A stretch of 49,913 bases of DNA from NCBI GenBank assembly GCA_036274075.1, contig DASUGK010000054.1, positions 1-49,913 on the forward strand, read 5' to 3'. Made by a program: the position numbers and the translations under genes. The DNA is from CADEED01 sp036274075. GTDB taxonomy: Bacteria > Pseudomonadota > Gammaproteobacteria > Steroidobacterales > Steroidobacteraceae. The notes beneath the pieces were generated by a model. It saw nothing but the letters and a program-made list of their open reading frames with translations, was not told where the DNA came from and did no database searches. Shown here one piece after another: positions 42,124-49,913 of this stretch (the first letter of the stretch is position 1; each line of letters begins with the position of its first letter).

Positions 42124-44895
42124 ATGAACAGTGACCGCTGGAGTCAGCTCTGCGAGCATTTCGATGCTGCACTGGCGCTGCCACGCAACGAGCGCGCCGC
42201 ATTCGTAGAACGGGTCTCGGCAAATGATCCCGAGCTGCGCCGCGAGCTCACCAGCTTGTTGGCCGCAAGTGATGCCGCCCCGGAATTCCTGGAACGGCCA
42301 CCGGAACTGCCCGGCGCGCCGCCCGGGAGCGGAACCCTGGAACCGGAACAGCGCCTCGGCCCCTGGCGAGTCAGGCGGCTCATCGGTCGCGGCGGCATGG
42401 GTGAGGTCTACGAAGTCGCACGCTCGGACGGGCAATTCGAACAGCGAGCCGCGCTCAAGCTGACGCACCACGATACCGCCAGGTTCCAGGACCGGTTCAA
42501 CGCCGAAAGGCAGATCCTCGCGCGGCTCGATCACCCCGGCATCGCTCGCCTGCTCGACGGCGGCATCACACCCGACGGCCGGCCCTACGCGGTGATGGAA
42601 TTCGTCGAGGGCGAGCTGATCACACGCTATTGCGAAATGGCGGGTGCTGGACTCGCAGAGCGGATCGGATTGTTCCTGCAGGTATGCGATGCCGTCTCGC
42701 ATGCGCACGGCCATCTCATCATTCATCGGGACATCAAGCCCGGCAACGTGCTCGTCGACTTGGCGGGCCGGGCCCGCCTGCTCGATTTCGGAATCGCGAA
42801 GCCGCTGGACACCAGCGTCGACGCTGCCAGCGCGGAGATGACCGCCGCGCTGCTGACTCCCGATTACGCGGCGCCCGAGCAACTCACCGGCGAACCGGTT
42901 ACCACCGCCACTGACGTTTATGCGCTGGGAATTCTCCTGTTCGAGTTGCTCACCGGATCCAGGCCCCGGAACCTGCATGGCCAGCCGCTCGCGAACATGG
43001 TCCGCAGTGTGCTCGATGCCGACCTGCCGCTCGCCAGCGTTGCGGCGGCGCAGGCGCGCCAAACTCCGGTCGCGCCGCGCGAGCTCGAGGGCGACCTCGA
43101 CGCCATCATCGCCAAGTGCGTGCGCCGGGAACCGCGCCAGCGCTACGCGACGGTCAACGCACTCAAGGTCGACGTCGAACGCAGCATGCGCGGCGACCCC
43201 GTGCAGGCCCGCGCCGACGCCGGCTGGTATGTGTTCGGTCGGCTGCTGCGCCGCTACCGCTGGGCAACCGCGGCCGTCGCGACCATCATCCTGCTGCTCG
43301 GGGCCGGAATCGTCGTCACCACGTGGCAGGCCGGCCGCGCCACGCGCGAAGCGAATCGCGCCGCCGTGACGCGGGATTTCCTCATCAGCATTTTCCGGGA
43401 GAGTGATCCGCGCATCGCGCGCGAGCGTGCGCCCGGAGAGATCACCGCCAAGGAGCTGCTCGACCAGTCGGTGGAGCGCATAGGCATTGAATTCGCCGAT
43501 GATCCGGAGACCCAGCTCCAGCTCCTCGGTGTCGCGAGCGAGATCTATGGGTTCTGGGCCGACGAGCAAAGATTCGACGCGCTGATCGAACAGCGCAAGG
43601 AGCTGGCGCGCAAACACTTCGGACCCACGCATCCCGCCTACATCGAGAGCGTCACCACCGACGCCTGGGCGGCTATCTACGCGCAGGACTATGCGGGGGC
43701 GCGGCAACGGCTGCAGGAAGCCGATCGCCTCATTCGCGAGGGCGGCCACGACGCCTCACTGCTGCGCGCGCAGTGGTGGCTCGCGAAGGGGGAATCGCTG
43801 AAGGCCGGCGACCGCGCGGAGCGCATGGCGGCCCTCGACAGGGCCGTGGCTCTATACGCGAGACTCGCGCCACAAAGCGCCGACTACGCCATTGCGCTGG
43901 CCAACTCCGCGGCCGTCCGCTTTGTCCGCGAAGACTACCCGGGCGCGGCCGAGCGCTACCAGCGCGCGATCCGGGTGTTCAGCTCCTCGAAGGATCGAAA
44001 CGACGGCGATCTCGCGAGCACCTACGGGAACCTGGCTCGCAGCCTGCAGAACCTGGGTGATTTCGACGCCGCCGAACGCGCCTGGCAGCAATGCCATGCG
44101 CTGTATCGCGGAATGCATTCGCAGGAAAACGCATCGTGGTACTGGCACCTTGCCGCCGAACACGCGCGTTTCGTCCACATGCGCGGCGAGCGCGAGCGTG
44201 CGCAACAGTTGTTCGCAGGGATCCTCGAGCTCTTTCCGGCCGACTGGGAGGCGGACACGCAGAACGTCATCGCCCGCGAATACCACGCCGAGCGCCTGGC
44301 GGCCGAGGGCCGCGCCGCCGAAGCCGTGCCGTTCCTCGAAATCGCCGAGGCAATCTACCTCGAGCGGCCGCTGCGCGAGTACGACCTGCGGCGCGTCCGC
44401 CAGACGCTGGGCGACGCCTACGACCGTGTCGGCCGCACGGACGACGCGCGACGCGCGCTCGCGGCCGCGCGCGCCGAACGCATGGAGAAGGACGCCGCCG
44501 ATTCGATCGCGGTGCTGGGCGCGCGCGAACGCTGGGCGCGATTCCTTCTCGACCACGGCGATCTGCCCGGCGCGACGCGCGAGCTCGCCGAGATCCTGCG
44601 CCTCGGTGGAAACACGGCCATCGCCCCGCTCGCCCTCGCGCACTCCGACCTGGCCCGCCTGGCGATGCTGAAGAACGATGTGGCCGGATCGGTAGCCGAA
44701 AGCGGCCGTGCGCTCGAGATACTGGATCGCGTCAAGGGCCTCTACGATGTGCGGCTGGGTCCTTCCATCTGGCGGATTCACGCCGCGGCCCTCTCACTGA
44801 AAGGAGACGCCGGCGGCGCGGCAACCTGGAACCTGCGTGCGCTCGAGGCGAGCCGCCGTTTCGACGCGCCGGCGAGCGTGTCCACGGCCCTTTGA
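42124..44895 (+). CDS. Serine/threonine protein kinase with C-terminal TPR domain
   Basis: 923 residues. After a short N-terminal helical module (SDRWSQLCEHFDAALALP, about 1-60) comes a full Hanks kinase (80-350): Gly loop IGRGGMGEVYE (87-97), Lys112, HRDIKPGNVL (D203, N208), DFG D221 and an APEQ-type motif. A membrane helix follows (AVATIILLLGAGIVVTTW, about 387-404), then an extracytoplasmic or helical TPR domain of about 500 residues with repeats such as YAIALANSAAVRFVREDYPGAAERYQRAI. This is the layout of kinases partnered with kinase-linked ECF sigma factors; the V. parahaemolyticus PknT/EcfP pair is a studied example. It should phosphorylate the divergent sigma factor (inference). Confidence 0.93.
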   Translation: MNSDRWSQLCEHFDAALALPRNERAAFVERVSANDPELRRELTSLLAASDAAPEFLERPPELPGAPPGSGTLEPEQRLGPWRVRRLIGRGGMGEVYEVARSDGQFEQRAALKLTHHDTARFQDRFNAERQILARLDHPGIARLLDGGITPDGRPYAVMEFVEGELITRYCEMAGAGLAERIGLFLQVCDAVSHAHGHLIIHRDIKPGNVLVDLAGRARLLDFGIAKPLDTSVDAASAEMTAALLTPDYAAPEQLTGEPVTTATDVYALGILLFELLTGSRPRNLHGQPLANMVRSVLDADLPLASVAAAQARQTPVAPRELEGDLDAIIAKCVRREPRQRYATVNALKVDVERSMRGDPVQARADAGWYVFGRLLRRYRWATAAVATIILLLGAGIVVTTWQAGRATREANRAAVTRDFLISIFRESDPRIARERAPGEITAKELLDQSVERIGIEFADDPETQLQLLGVASEIYGFWADEQRFDALIEQRKELARKHFGPTHPAYIESVTTDAWAAIYAQDYAGARQRLQEADRLIREGGHDASLLRAQWWLAKGESLKAGDRAERMAALDRAVALYARLAPQSADYAIALANSAAVRFVREDYPGAAERYQRAIRVFSSSKDRNDGDLASTYGNLARSLQNLGDFDAAERAWQQCHALYRGMHSQENASWYWHLAAEHARFVHMRGERERAQQLFAGILELFPADWEADTQNVIAREYHAERLAAEGRAAEAVPFLEIAEAIYLERPLREYDLRRVRQTLGDAYDRVGRTDDARRALAAARAERMEKDAADSIAVLGARERWARFLLDHGDLPGATRELAEILRLGGNTAIAPLALAHSDLARLAMLKNDVAGSVAESGRALEILDRVKGLYDVRLGPSIWRIHAAALSLKGDAGGAATWNLRALEASRRFDAPASVSTAL

Positions 44896-45040
44896 TGACG
44901 CACAGCCGGTGCGGCGCGACGGGCTTCGCCGCAAAGCATCATGGCGGCTGAGTCCGGGCGTCCGGTGGCCTGATTCGCCGGGCTTTGTTGTCTTCTCGTA
45001 TGGGCCCGGAAGTGGCCCCAACTACTCAGGAGAAGACGTC
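44896..45040 (+). promoter_or_regulatory. Intergenic region before the small secreted protein
   Basis: 145 bp with a GGGCCC-GGAAGT-GGCCCC imperfect hairpin (about 45003-45018) and a strong ribosome binding site (CAGGAGAAG) 6-14 bases before ATG 45041. A promoter near TTGTTGTCTTCTCGTATGG is plausible. Nothing else is recognised. Confidence 0.35.
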
Positions 45041-45577
45041 ATGAAGAAATTCACGAAAAACACCACGCGCGTGGCATGGGCCGCCGCCACGGCCTTCCTG
45101 TTCACGTCGGCGGCCTTCGCCGGCGGCGATGGTTTCGGGGGCGACGGCCAGTGGCGCGAGGTGGACCGCATCGAAGGCACCTGGAACGTCAAGGTCAACA
45201 TCACCTTGTGTAACGCCTCCGGCCAGCCCACTGACACGCCTGTGCCCAATGTGCCGGTATTCGATGCACTGGCCATGTTCGCCGCGAACGGAACATTCCA
45301 CGATACGAATGCCAGCAATCCCGCGGCGCGCTCACCCGGCTTCGGGGAGTGGCACCGCACGGGCGCACGGACCTACCGGTTCGCGTTCAAACTGTTCCGG
45401 TTCGACCCGCTGAACCTGATGGCCATCGGGCCACAGGTCGTGCGGCATGACGTCGTGCTGGCGCGGGATGGGCAGAGCTATACATCCAGGGGGACGGCAG
45501 AGTGGTTCGACGCGAGCGGCAATCCGGCGCCGCCGTTCAAAACCTGCTCGATTTCGACCGCCACTCGCTTCCGCTGA
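45041..45577 (+). CDS. Small secreted protein of unknown function
   Basis: 178 residues. A clear signal peptide (MKKFTKNTTRVAWAAATAFLFTSAAFA, cleavage after AFA) precedes a compact, beta-rich mature domain. This has a lipocalin-like N-terminal block (EVDRIEGTWNVKVNITLCNASG), then GEWHRTGARTYRFAFKLFRF and the end TAEWFDASGNPAPPFKTCSISTATRFR. One Cys pair (TLCN ... KTCS) may form a disulfide. The GTW motif and predicted barrel suggest a calycin-like fold, but I cannot name a family. It follows the TPR kinase gene by 145 bp with its own leader and is convergent with the GH43 gene. Confidence 0.75.
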   Translation: MKKFTKNTTRVAWAAATAFLFTSAAFAGGDGFGGDGQWREVDRIEGTWNVKVNITLCNASGQPTDTPVPNVPVFDALAMFAANGTFHDTNASNPAARSPGFGEWHRTGARTYRFAFKLFRFDPLNLMAIGPQVVRHDVVLARDGQSYTSRGTAEWFDASGNPAPPFKTCSISTATRFR

Positions 45578-45606
45578 GCGTCGTTGACGTGTTGCGACCA
45601 GGTCTC

Positions 45607-45638
45607 ACGATCCGCGTGGCGCAGGGCACGCGGATCGT
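45607..45638. terminator. Terminator-like hairpin between convergent genes
   Basis: A perfect 12-bp stem (45607-45618 with 45627-45638; arm ACGATCCGCGTG) with an 8-base loop sits in the 76-bp gap between the convergent genes ending at 45577 and 45654. No long T-tract is present, so it may act as a shared weak terminator or as an RNA 3'-end stabiliser. Confidence 0.6.
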
Positions 45639-45653
45639 TACTTGACGCCGCGA

Positions 45654-47465
45654 TCAACGCACGAAGACGGCCTTGCTGAGCGCCGACACGCCGTTCTCGT
45701 TGAATGCCTCCACGGCCACGTGGTACCCGACGCCGGCATTGAGCGCGCGGATGTCCAGGCTCGTGCCACGGTCCGCGAACACCTGGTAACACAGAGTCAG
45801 CCGATCTGGCTCGATGCCCCAGCGCACGTTGTAGCCCACCGCTCCGGGCACGCGCTTCCAGCTCACGGTCATCATGCGTGGCTCGGGACGCACGGCCTTC
45901 ACGCCGGTGGGTGGTTTGGGCGCAGATCCACCTGCGTCGCCGAACACCCGCAGGTCGCTGATGGCGAGGTGTGCGGCGCCGACGTGTCCATGCACGTAGC
46001 GCACGTAGCGTGCCTTGACCGGCGCCGGGAGCTGGAAATACGCATTCGGCCGATCGCGTCGCTCGGCACCGGTACTGGCCAATGATTCCCAACGCTTGCC
46101 ATCGAGAGAAGACTCGAGCGTGAACTCGGTGTAGATGTCGGGCGCATCGCCGTAACGACCAGATTGATAGTCGGCGAAGTTGACCTGCACGGCGCGCAGT
46201 GTCTTGCGGGCGCCGAGATCCACTGTGAGTGTCTGGCCTTTCTCGTTCTTGACCGCGACCCAGAAAGTGCGCGGATCTTCATCGGTCACGCGCGTGGCGC
46301 TGAACTCGCCATGCACCGACGAGGCGCTCGCCGGCTTGCGATACGACAGCAGCATCCAGCCGGTAAAGAGGCTTTCCGGATCGCTGATCTTGCTCGTCGG
46401 CATGTAGTTCGGGAAATCGGCGAAGCGCGTGTTGACTCTCATCTGCCCGTCGTCGCTGAAGGCCGCGGGAAACAGCGCGATGCGCCGCTCGAACGTCCAG
46501 TTGTAGCCGATCCACGGTGTGCCGGTGTTCCACCAGTTGCCGTACTCGTCCTGGAAAGTGTTGCCGTGTCCCGCGCCGTGCACGAATCCGCCGGGCTTGT
46601 AGCCCACGGGGTTGTAATGCGCGTATTCGAAGGGACCCAGCGGTTTGTCGGAGACGTAGGTGCCGGTGGCGTAGACGTTGTACTCCGTGCCGGGCGCGCC
46701 GTACTGCAGGTAGTAGCGGCCGTTCACCTTCGTCATCCACGCGCCTTCGATGTATACGGCGTGGTCCTCGGCCGTGTGATCCTGGCCGAAGCGCTCCCAG
46801 CCATGTTGCTTGGGATCCAGGGTGATCAATGCGCGCGGCTTGCCGACGTAGCGCACCAGTTGCTTCGAGTCGGCGTCGCTCAGGTCGAGCTCGATACCGA
46901 ACAGCGGATACCGGTTGGAGGATCCCCAATAGAGATACCAGCGCCCATCGTCGTCCTTGAACAGCCCAGGGTCCCATGGCCCGGGCGGCACGGTATCGGG
47001 GTTTGGATCTCCCGGGCGCCACCGCGTATCCGGCTCGGAGACCGGCACGGGCAGCTCCGGCATGCGGCGCGTCAGGAATTCCAGCTTGCCGTGCGCCGGA
47101 TCGCGCGACACCAGGATGGGCTCGGGCCGCGTGGTGGACGGCATCAACAGCAGCCGTTCTCCATCCGAAATAGCAGCGGGCGCGACGACGCCCGCGAATG
47201 GCCAGCGGCTCGGTGTGACGAAGGTCCAGTCGACCAGGTTGGTCGAACGCCAGTAACCGTCGGCCAGCGTGAGGAACAGGTAGTAAGCGTCCTTGTGCCG
47301 CACGATCACCGGATCGGCGCCCGTGCGGTAGGAAATCTGCCGGTTGACCTGCTCGAAGTTGTAACGGTAGTCGACGTCGACCGGATTGGTGTACGTCCGC
47401 CGCGCGTCGTCTGCGCCGACCACGCTGGCGGCCAATGCGAGCGACAGGACCCAGGCGCGTTTCAC
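45654..47465 (-). CDS. GH43-family glycosidase with discoidin and fibronectin type III domains
   Basis: 603 residues. A signal peptide (RAWVLSLALAASVVGA) precedes a five-bladed propeller with GH43 marks: TGADPVIVRHKDAYYLF (catalytic base Asp), PWDPGLFKDDDGRWYLYWGSSNRYP and HAVYIEGAWMTKVNGRYYLQY (catalytic Glu). GFVHGAGHGNTFQD closes the active site. After about residue 390 comes a discoidin-like (F5/8 C) domain (SATRVTDEDPRTFWVA ... VDLGARKTLRAVQVNF) and a terminal fibronectin type III module (VKAVRPEPRMMTVSWKRVPGAVGYNVRW). It should act on arabino- or xylo-oligosaccharides outside the cytoplasm. GTG 47465 is used because the signal peptide begins there; GTG 47471 is an alternative. Confidence 0.88.
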   Translation of the reverse strand: MKRAWVLSLALAASVVGADDARRTYTNPVDVDYRYNFEQVNRQISYRTGADPVIVRHKDAYYLFLTLADGYWRSTNLVDWTFVTPSRWPFAGVVAPAAISDGERLLLMPSTTRPEPILVSRDPAHGKLEFLTRRMPELPVPVSEPDTRWRPGDPNPDTVPPGPWDPGLFKDDDGRWYLYWGSSNRYPLFGIELDLSDADSKQLVRYVGKPRALITLDPKQHGWERFGQDHTAEDHAVYIEGAWMTKVNGRYYLQYGAPGTEYNVYATGTYVSDKPLGPFEYAHYNPVGYKPGGFVHGAGHGNTFQDEYGNWWNTGTPWIGYNWTFERRIALFPAAFSDDGQMRVNTRFADFPNYMPTSKISDPESLFTGWMLLSYRKPASASSVHGEFSATRVTDEDPRTFWVAVKNEKGQTLTVDLGARKTLRAVQVNFADYQSGRYGDAPDIYTEFTLESSLDGKRWESLASTGAERRDRPNAYFQLPAPVKARYVRYVHGHVGAAHLAISDLRVFGDAGGSAPKPPTGVKAVRPEPRMMTVSWKRVPGAVGYNVRWGIEPDRLTLCYQVFADRGTSLDIRALNAGVGYHVAVEAFNENGVSALSKAVFVR

Positions 47466-47607
47466 GCGCACAGTGTCCGCGATGCCCCGCCTATTGCTAT
47501 CAGCGCATTCCGAACCCACCGGTGCGATCGTCAATGGCGTCATCCGCTGCGTGTCTGATACCGTTTGCCTCGAGGTGACGCGGCGGCCGCTCGGGAGGCG
47601 ATGGTTA

Positions 47608-48354
47608 GTGCACCACAGCATTGCCAGCGACAATGACCGGGCGACGGTCCGCCGCCGCTTCTATCCACTGATCGCCATGGTCCTGGCGACGTTCGTGGTC
47701 ATCGGGTTTTCACGTACTTATTACCTGCGATTCCTGTCGGACCGTCCGCCGCTGCACGCGATACTCCACGTCCACGGCCTGGTCTTCACCGCGTGGCTGG
47801 CGCTGTTCATCGCGCAGACACAACTCATCGCCCGGCGGCGCGTCGACTTGCACATGAAACTCGGGGTGGCCGGGGCGGTTCTCGCTGTGTTCGTCGTGGC
47901 GACGGGCCTCGTGTCGACACTCGTCGGCGCCGCGGTGCCGCGCATGACCCAGCTCGGCGTGACGACGGCGCAGGCCACCATCGTCCCCCTCGTGAGCATC
48001 ATTCCCTTCGCGATCCTCGTGCCCGCCGCGATCGCGTGGCGGAGGCGCCCGTCACTGCACAAGCGCCTCATGCTGCTGGCGATGATCAGCATGCTCGGTC
48101 CGCCGACTGCGCGGCTGATCGCCATGCTCGGCGGCCGCGAACACGCGTTGCTGCTGCAGATGGGGACGATCGCCGCGTTCGTGACGGCATGCCTGGTGTA
48201 CGACTGGCGCAAGCACCGGACCGTGCACCCGGTGTTCGCCATCGGCGGTCCGGTACTGGTGTTGCTGTGGCCGGCGCGTTACGTCATCGCGCGCAGCGAG
48301 GCGTGGCGCCCGATCGGCGAGTGGATCGCCGAATGGGGCCGGCAACTGGGCTGA
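47608..48354 (+). CDS. Polytopic membrane protein of unknown function
   Basis: 248 residues with about seven hydrophobic segments. Conserved-looking His residues lie in LHAILHVHGLVFTAWLALF and in RRVDLHMKLGVAGAVL. The two His-bearing helices and the later SLHKRLMLLAMISMLGPPTARLI give a pattern seen in DUF2306-like and related heme- or metal-binding membrane proteins, but the family is not certain. GTG 47608 is favoured because GGGAGG lies 9 bases upstream and the first helix follows. It is divergent from the GH43 gene (142-bp gap) and convergent with the DUF3187 gene. Confidence 0.72.
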   Translation: MHHSIASDNDRATVRRRFYPLIAMVLATFVVIGFSRTYYLRFLSDRPPLHAILHVHGLVFTAWLALFIAQTQLIARRRVDLHMKLGVAGAVLAVFVVATGLVSTLVGAAVPRMTQLGVTTAQATIVPLVSIIPFAILVPAAIAWRRRPSLHKRLMLLAMISMLGPPTARLIAMLGGREHALLLQMGTIAAFVTACLVYDWRKHRTVHPVFAIGGPVLVLLWPARYVIARSEAWRPIGEWIAEWGRQLG

Positions 48355-48413
48355 GGTTCAGTCCGCCGCGCGCAGCCGGATGCTGCCGCCCGAGGTGACC
48401 TACACCCTCTTCC

Positions 48414-49526
48414 TCATCGATCCGCGCGACCCGGGATCCACGCCAAGCCCAGCTGCAGGCCCACGTCCGGCGTGTTGTTGATGTTCTGCACGTTTTCATT
48501 GAAGCCAAGAGTCCACAGCCAGTTCTCGCGCAGGTGGCGAAGCCCGATGTGGTACTGGTACTTCGTGCCGAGCAGCTCGTCCAGATCCGTCTGCCGATGT
48601 GAATACACGCTCTTGCTGGCGTAGACCTGCAGGTTGAGGTGGGTGCGCTGGGTCCACTTGAACTCATAACCCAGGATCACGGTCGGGACGACTTGAGAAT
48701 CCTGTGCCGCGGGGTCGCTGGCACCGGCGTAATAGACCGCGGCGGTATCGATGTAGAAGGCATGACGGTCGCCGGTACGCTGCAGCGCTGCCTGCAGGCC
48801 GTAGTCGGCCCGGCCGGTAGATAGCAGCAGCCGCCTGCCCCGCAGCGGCACCTTGACCGCGCCTTCGAGCCTCATCCGCCAGGCCGGCGAGAGCTGAACG
48901 CCGGAGAAGCGGACGCCCAGCACCGGGTCCAGCAAGCCGCCATCGGAGGGTGAATCGAGCATCAACGCCTGCGCGCCCTTGAGATCGTAGACGAGCAAGG
49001 TCTGGTTGCGCGCCGCCGCAGGCCGTCCGAAGCTGCTGAATCCGAACAAGTCGTGAAAGTTTTCGATGGTGCCATCGAGGAAACCGCCACCATAGCTCAC
49101 GGCGCTCAGGATTCCGTACGCCGACCAGTGCGACGAAAACTTGTGGTGTGCCGCGAAGCTGAACATCACACCTTCGAAGTCCAGCAGGTAATTCTCGCCG
49201 GGAAGATCGCGGATGGCCTGCACTTCCGCCGCGCCCAGCCGGCGCCTGCCTTCGGCTTCCAGGCCGACGAGATACTTTTCCACCTCTTCGCTCAACGCCC
49301 AGGTGTTCTGGTAGGCCAGCTCGGTCTCGAGCGCCCAACTGCCGGGCTCGATGGACACGGCATGCGCCGGCCGCATGTCCAGGCGCAGGAAACCAAAGGG
49401 CGACAGATCGCGCGAACGAAGCAAGCCGTAGAAGCCGCCGTCGTCCGCCAGCGAGGGGGCCGCCGCACTCGCCGCCAGCAGCGTTGCAATCAACAAGCAT
49501 CGGGCGTTCGACGGTGAAACTTTCAC
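48414..49526 (-). CDS. DUF3187 family outer-membrane beta-barrel protein
   Basis: 370 residues. A signal peptide (NARCLLIATLLAASAAAPSLA) is followed by DGGFYGLLRSRDLSPFGFLRLDMRPA, the start typical of DUF3187 proteins. About 14 alternating Tyr/Leu strands follow and the protein ends GLQLGLAWIPG. The barrel-like pattern and the LEFEGVMFSF-type strands place it in the outer membrane; its function is unknown. GTG 49526 forms a 4-base overlap (GTGA) with the stop of the cytochrome b gene, which selects this start and implies coupled translation. Finding it directly after cytochrome b is unexpected. Confidence 0.85.
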   Translation of the reverse strand: MKVSPSNARCLLIATLLAASAAAPSLADDGGFYGLLRSRDLSPFGFLRLDMRPAHAVSIEPGSWALETELAYQNTWALSEEVEKYLVGLEAEGRRRLGAAEVQAIRDLPGENYLLDFEGVMFSFAAHHKFSSHWSAYGILSAVSYGGGFLDGTIENFHDLFGFSSFGRPAAARNQTLLVYDLKGAQALMLDSPSDGGLLDPVLGVRFSGVQLSPAWRMRLEGAVKVPLRGRRLLLSTGRADYGLQAALQRTGDRHAFYIDTAAVYYAGASDPAAQDSQVVPTVILGYEFKWTQRTHLNLQVYASKSVYSHRQTDLDELLGTKYQYHIGLRHLRENWLWTLGFNENVQNINNTPDVGLQLGLAWIPGRADR

Positions 49527-49913
49527 GTGATGCGCTCGGGTACTGGCTTCGTCCGGTCGAGCCGCGAGTAGACGGGCATGAGCCAGAAGAATGCGAAGTA
49601 ACAAAACGTGAGCACCCGGGCCAGCAGCACTTCGACGGAGCCCGCGGGCTGAAGCCCGAGGTATGCCAGCGCGATGAACGAAAGCGCGAACAGCGCCAGC
49701 GCCAGCCTCGCGACCCATCCTTTGTAGCGCATCGACCGCACCGGCGAACGATCCAGCCAAGGCAGGAACAGGAATGAAATCACTGCCAACAACATGAGAA
49801 GCACGCCGACCTGCTGGTTCGGCACCGCGCGCAGAATGGCGTAGTAAGGTGCAAAGTACCAGGCGGGCGCGATGTGCTCGGGCGTCGAGAGCGAATTCGC
49901 AGGCTCGAAATTG
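49523..49913 (-). CDS. petB: Cytochrome b of the bc1 complex, C-terminal part (cut by window end)
   Basis: Only the last 129 codons are in the window; the gene continues past 49913. The visible part begins at the Qo-site region (TPEHIAPAWYFAPYYAILRAVP), where the PEWY-type motif reads PAWY. It then shows the conserved SPVRSMRYKG loop and the last two or three helices (LMLLAVISFLFLPW, LALALFALSFIALAYLG, ARVLTFCYFAFFWLMPVY). Cytochrome b passes electrons from quinol through its b-hemes in the inner membrane. A cytochrome c1 gene would be expected next; instead a DUF3187 gene overlaps the stop codon by 4 bases. Confidence 0.93.
   Translation of the reverse strand, partial: NFEPANSLSTPEHIAPAWYFAPYYAILRAVPNQQVGVLLMLLAVISFLFLPWLDRSPVRSMRYKGWVARLALALFALSFIALAYLGLQPAGSVEVLLARVLTFCYFAFFWLMPVYSRLDRTKPVPERIT

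Overview
The window is high-GC, densely coded DNA from a Gram-negative bacterium. An outer-membrane TorF-type porin, an OmpA-family protein, a cytochrome bc1 cytochrome b and a periplasmic-adaptor ABC exporter all indicate a proteobacterium. The mix of gene families and the dispersed GGGGACATTCC-ended repeats suggest a gammaproteobacterium such as a Steroidobacteraceae or Xanthomonadales relative. That placement is inference; no rRNA or tRNA gene is visible to fix it.

Layout from left to right. 1-421: a dispersed repeat. 422-1852: a GNAT acetyltransferase and a secreted protein. 2076-8131: a tight three-gene signalling operon (pseudo-receiver/TonB-C fusion, pseudo-receiver/Ser-Thr kinase fusion, membrane-anchored CheA-like ATPase); this is the best candidate for an undescribed system. 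8132-11728 (minus): a metallo-beta-lactamase/beta-CASP nuclease-like protein, a nucleotide-transporter-like carrier, a KTSC protein and an AlkB-like dioxygenase. 11788-13941: an orphan Tat-exported molybdopterin hydroxylase subunit. 13948-14651: two copies of the same repeat in inverted orientation. 14653-18048 (minus): MATE transporter, TorF porin, cupin and OmpA protein. 18168-18289: a perfect 43-bp inverted repeat. 18289-19671: a methyltransferase whose zinc ribbon lies upstream of any normal start codon.

19901-26616 is a seven-gene RDD/SpoIIM/DUF4129/DUF4350/MoxR/DUF58 operon. 26626-33080 holds a membrane protein, an S9 peptidase homologue lacking its serine, a GH29 alpha-L-fucosidase with an L-rhamnose-mutarotase-type partner, a methyltransferase and a PAP2 phosphatase. 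33082-37367 (minus) is a MacAB-like exporter operon (ATPase, two permeases, adaptor). 37524-41415 holds an alpha/beta hydrolase, a Rieske/FAD reductase and an MFS transporter. 41436-44895 is a divergent ECF sigma factor and TPR Ser/Thr kinase pair. 45041-48354 holds a small secreted protein, a GH43-type glycosidase and a membrane protein. The window ends (minus) in a DUF3187 protein translationally coupled to the 3' end of a cytochrome b gene, where cytochrome c1 would normally follow.

Three themes recur: Ser/Thr kinase signalling (two unrelated kinases), scavenging of plant- or host-type sugars (GH29, mutarotase, GH43), and a repeat family whose characteristic end always sits 0-6 bases from a stop codon.
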